Below, in pieces: positions 62,251-64,000 of a stretch of 64,000 nucleotides of DNA. The notes under the pieces are model-generated. The model was not told where the DNA came from, did no database searches, and worked only from the letters and a program-made list of their open reading frames with translations. The position numbers were made by a program, and so were the translations under genes. Where the stretch lies: assembly GCA_000231825.2 (NCBI GenBank), contig JH720306.1, forward strand, positions 291,784 through 355,783, read 5' to 3'. The first letter of the stretch is position 1. Every line of letters starts with the position of its first letter. Source of the stretch: Tetrahymena elliotti 4EA (taxonomy: Eukaryota > Ciliophora > Oligohymenophorea > Hymenostomatida > Tetrahymenidae).

Positions 62251-64000
62251 TCATTCATTTTTGTTACTATTTTAATCTTATTACCTTATAATTATTTTTA
62301 TTGGATTAGAATTATTTGAAACATTATTGCTATTGTTGTTAGGGATCTTGAATACAACTTTTTACTATTATCTATATTAGTTTTAAGGATGGCTGTTATA
62401 AGATTCATGATGCTCTTAGTTAAATTATTACTATTATTATTACCATTGACTAGATTATTATTGAAAAATTTAGTGTTGTTAATTAAAACGCTAATGATTC
62501 ATCATCATTTGATACTCTTCGTATGAAGGATAGCCATTACATTGATGATATGGAGGAATTTATTTTTAACTAGAATTTAATGTAAATCTATTCGGTTGAT
62601 AATTTTATTGGTTCTAGGTTTACAGTTCATGCATGTTTGTATTTTACATAGGTTATTTATCATACATACCAACTTAATATTATGAATATTTATGTTGATG
62701 CATGTACTCTGGGTTTCCATAATATGCTTAAAATTATTATTGCTACTCCATTTATTGCTAATAATTTAAATGCTAAGGTTAATACGAGTAAGGTGGTACA
62801 TTATTGAATTGATTAGAAATAATCTAATTATTTTCTTGTAAAATAAACTAGCTTGGATTCTTAGGATATTGCTAATTTGATTAATCATTCAATTTCTTTT
62901 TTTTTAATTTTTTTGGCTTTTAAATTTGCCCATTTTCGATTTCATAATTTTTATTTTCTTAATAAATATCCTCTACTTTACTTTCCTATTCAATCTTAAT
63001 TTACTAACTGTGGTTATTATCAAGCTGTTTCAAAGATGAAAAATTAATTTAATTAGCTGATGACTCAGTTGGAATTTATTCTGTTTTTATTTAGAATTTT
63101 TTATCACTGAGAATGTTTAGTTTCAGTTTATTTTAAATTTTGCTTCCAGAGAAATCTTATTCTTCAGTTTTAATTTCAATTTGTTAATCCTTATTAGGGG
63201 TTTATTATAAAGGCTCTAATGATTGAATAACATCCTAAATCTTAACATTATTCTATCTAAATTCTTTCTAATTGACAAGTTGATTCTCATTGTATTTTTT
63301 AATTGCAAAATCACTAGGTATTGTATTTTGAGGTTTTTCCTCAACACGAGCTTACAAATATCCATTATTATTTATTTCTTAAGGGCAATATTCTTATTTA
63401 ACCTAATTATTATTCTTTATAGAGCTAACCTTCTCTAAAATATTCTAAATACCTAGCTAAGATTTTTCATTTAAAACCTCTGCTTTTATATTTTTTTTCT
63501 CAATTTACTCTTTCTTTTCAAAAACTTATGTTTCTTTTTTTATAATTGGTTAAATGTTTTCTTTTTTATCTAATTACTATAACTACTCCTTTTGTTATAC
63601 TTTGTTATCCAACAATTCCAACTCACTCTACTCAACTTTAATCTAGTATTTCTACAGTTCACTCTAATTAGCATTGTTTTATTATAAATTATACTATTTC
63701 TCATACATTTGATTATTTTAATTTAACTGAAATTCTTCTTTAACTTACAACTAAATTTCATTTTATTCTCTCTTATTTTATTTATTTTATGAAATAACTT
63801 ATTCGGCTTTTATTTTTTCATCTCTGGCTGCTTCCTATTTTAAGTTGATTTAATCTAACAAATTTTACATAAGATTAGGTTACTAAATTATATTTCTCTC
63901 ATTGTATTTCATATTATCAGGGTATTAAACTATTTATTTATATTCCTATTAAGGGAGTTCTTACTTAAGGTCAAACTCTATCTTTATATTACTTTTTTAC
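62251..64000 (-). CDS. Coiled-coil protein with Gln/Asn-rich prion-like C-terminus (5' end outside window)
   Basis: On the minus strand one frame runs from the right edge (first full codon at 63999) to TGA at 62253-62251 with no interruption: 582 residues. Residues 1 to about 350 are charged and Gln-rich, with predicted helices (EQVISQNKQNKREQNEIQLQ, VEQSELELLDNKVQQKEQLQ). At about 359-367 lies a basic cluster, KPKKLKKKK, a candidate nuclear localisation signal. From about 370 to the end the sequence is Gln/Asn/Tyr/Pro/Met/His-rich and nearly free of hydrophobic residues (QHLNYQQQMEQQQQFQAYYG, FQQQSSQWQQQQQQFNQEHH), the composition of prion-like or phase-separating domains. Nearly all Gln are TAA, TAG or CAA. 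No catalytic domain is visible. Plus-strand open frames here are shadows of its T-rich complement. Confidence 0.82.

Noticed and set aside
62350..64000. Long plus-strand frame with a few TGA codons, first read as a decayed transposon or TGA-reassigned gene
   Set aside because: The complementary strand has a completely open Gln/Asn-rich frame over the same stretch. The plus-strand pattern (NNT-rich codons) is its shadow.
1..64000. tRNA, rRNA, CRISPR array, telomere repeats, chromosome-breakage sequence, intact transposase
   Set aside because: None found by eye. No GGTTCGA-type tRNA arm, no regularly spaced identical repeats, no CCCCAA/TTGGGG tracts and no recognisable transposase or reverse-transcriptase motif.

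Overview
The window reads as somatic (macronuclear) DNA of an oligohymenophorean ciliate, most like Tetrahymena. It is extremely AT-rich. TAA and TAG are sense codons (Gln) throughout every convincing gene, and TGA is the only stop. Genes carry short AT-rich GT..AG introns and lie between long AT-only spacers. The code can be proved inside the window: two neighbouring chitin synthases carry the QRRRW signature, and one spells the Gln TAA while the other spells it CAA. Standard-code ORF calls therefore miss almost every gene here; the models below come from reading with TGA-only stops and splicing by hand.

Layout. 0-1.6 kb (-): B-box zinc-finger/coiled-coil/WD40 protein running off the left edge. 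4.4 kb (+): FAHD1-type fumarylacetoacetate hydrolase. 6.8-10.2 kb (+): ankyrin-repeat AGC-family protein kinase. 11.2-16.7 kb (+): a Gln/Asn-rich unknown, a possible CHHC zinc-finger protein and a Cys-rich zinc protein. 18.1 kb (+): a small unknown. 19.4-27.6 kb (+): an 11-exon gene for a secreted or surface protein of about 2350 residues, followed by two decayed copies of its own 3' end. 28.2-32.2 kb (+): three membrane RING-H2 proteins, two of them in a 1.4 kb tandem segmental duplication. 33.6-41.6 kb (+): a sperm-tail PG-rich (SHIPPO-type) protein, a Misato/DML1 tubulin-like protein and the axonemal WD40 protein PF20/SPAG16, all three linked to microtubules or cilia. 43.1-51.1 kb (+): two tandem chitin synthases. 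52.1-55.1 kb (-): a polycystin-2-like channel with an apparent one-base frameshift. 56.1 kb (+): Gln/Asn-rich unknown. 58.8 kb (+): ribosomal protein uL23 (L23a). 62.3-64.0 kb (-): C-terminal part of a coiled-coil protein with a Gln-rich prion-like tail, running off the right edge.

Themes. A microtubule/cilium neighbourhood (PG-rich protein, Misato, PF20, and further on polycystin) sits beside local gene duplication: RING proteins, chitin synthases and the 3' end of the giant surface gene. Spacers hold several diverged direct repeats and one strong inverted repeat. I saw no tRNA or rRNA genes, CRISPR arrays, telomeric repeats or intact transposons. I found no clear undescribed multi-gene system; the least explained items are the giant surface protein with its decayed 3' copies, the inverted repeat near 2.4 kb and the prion-like protein at the right edge.
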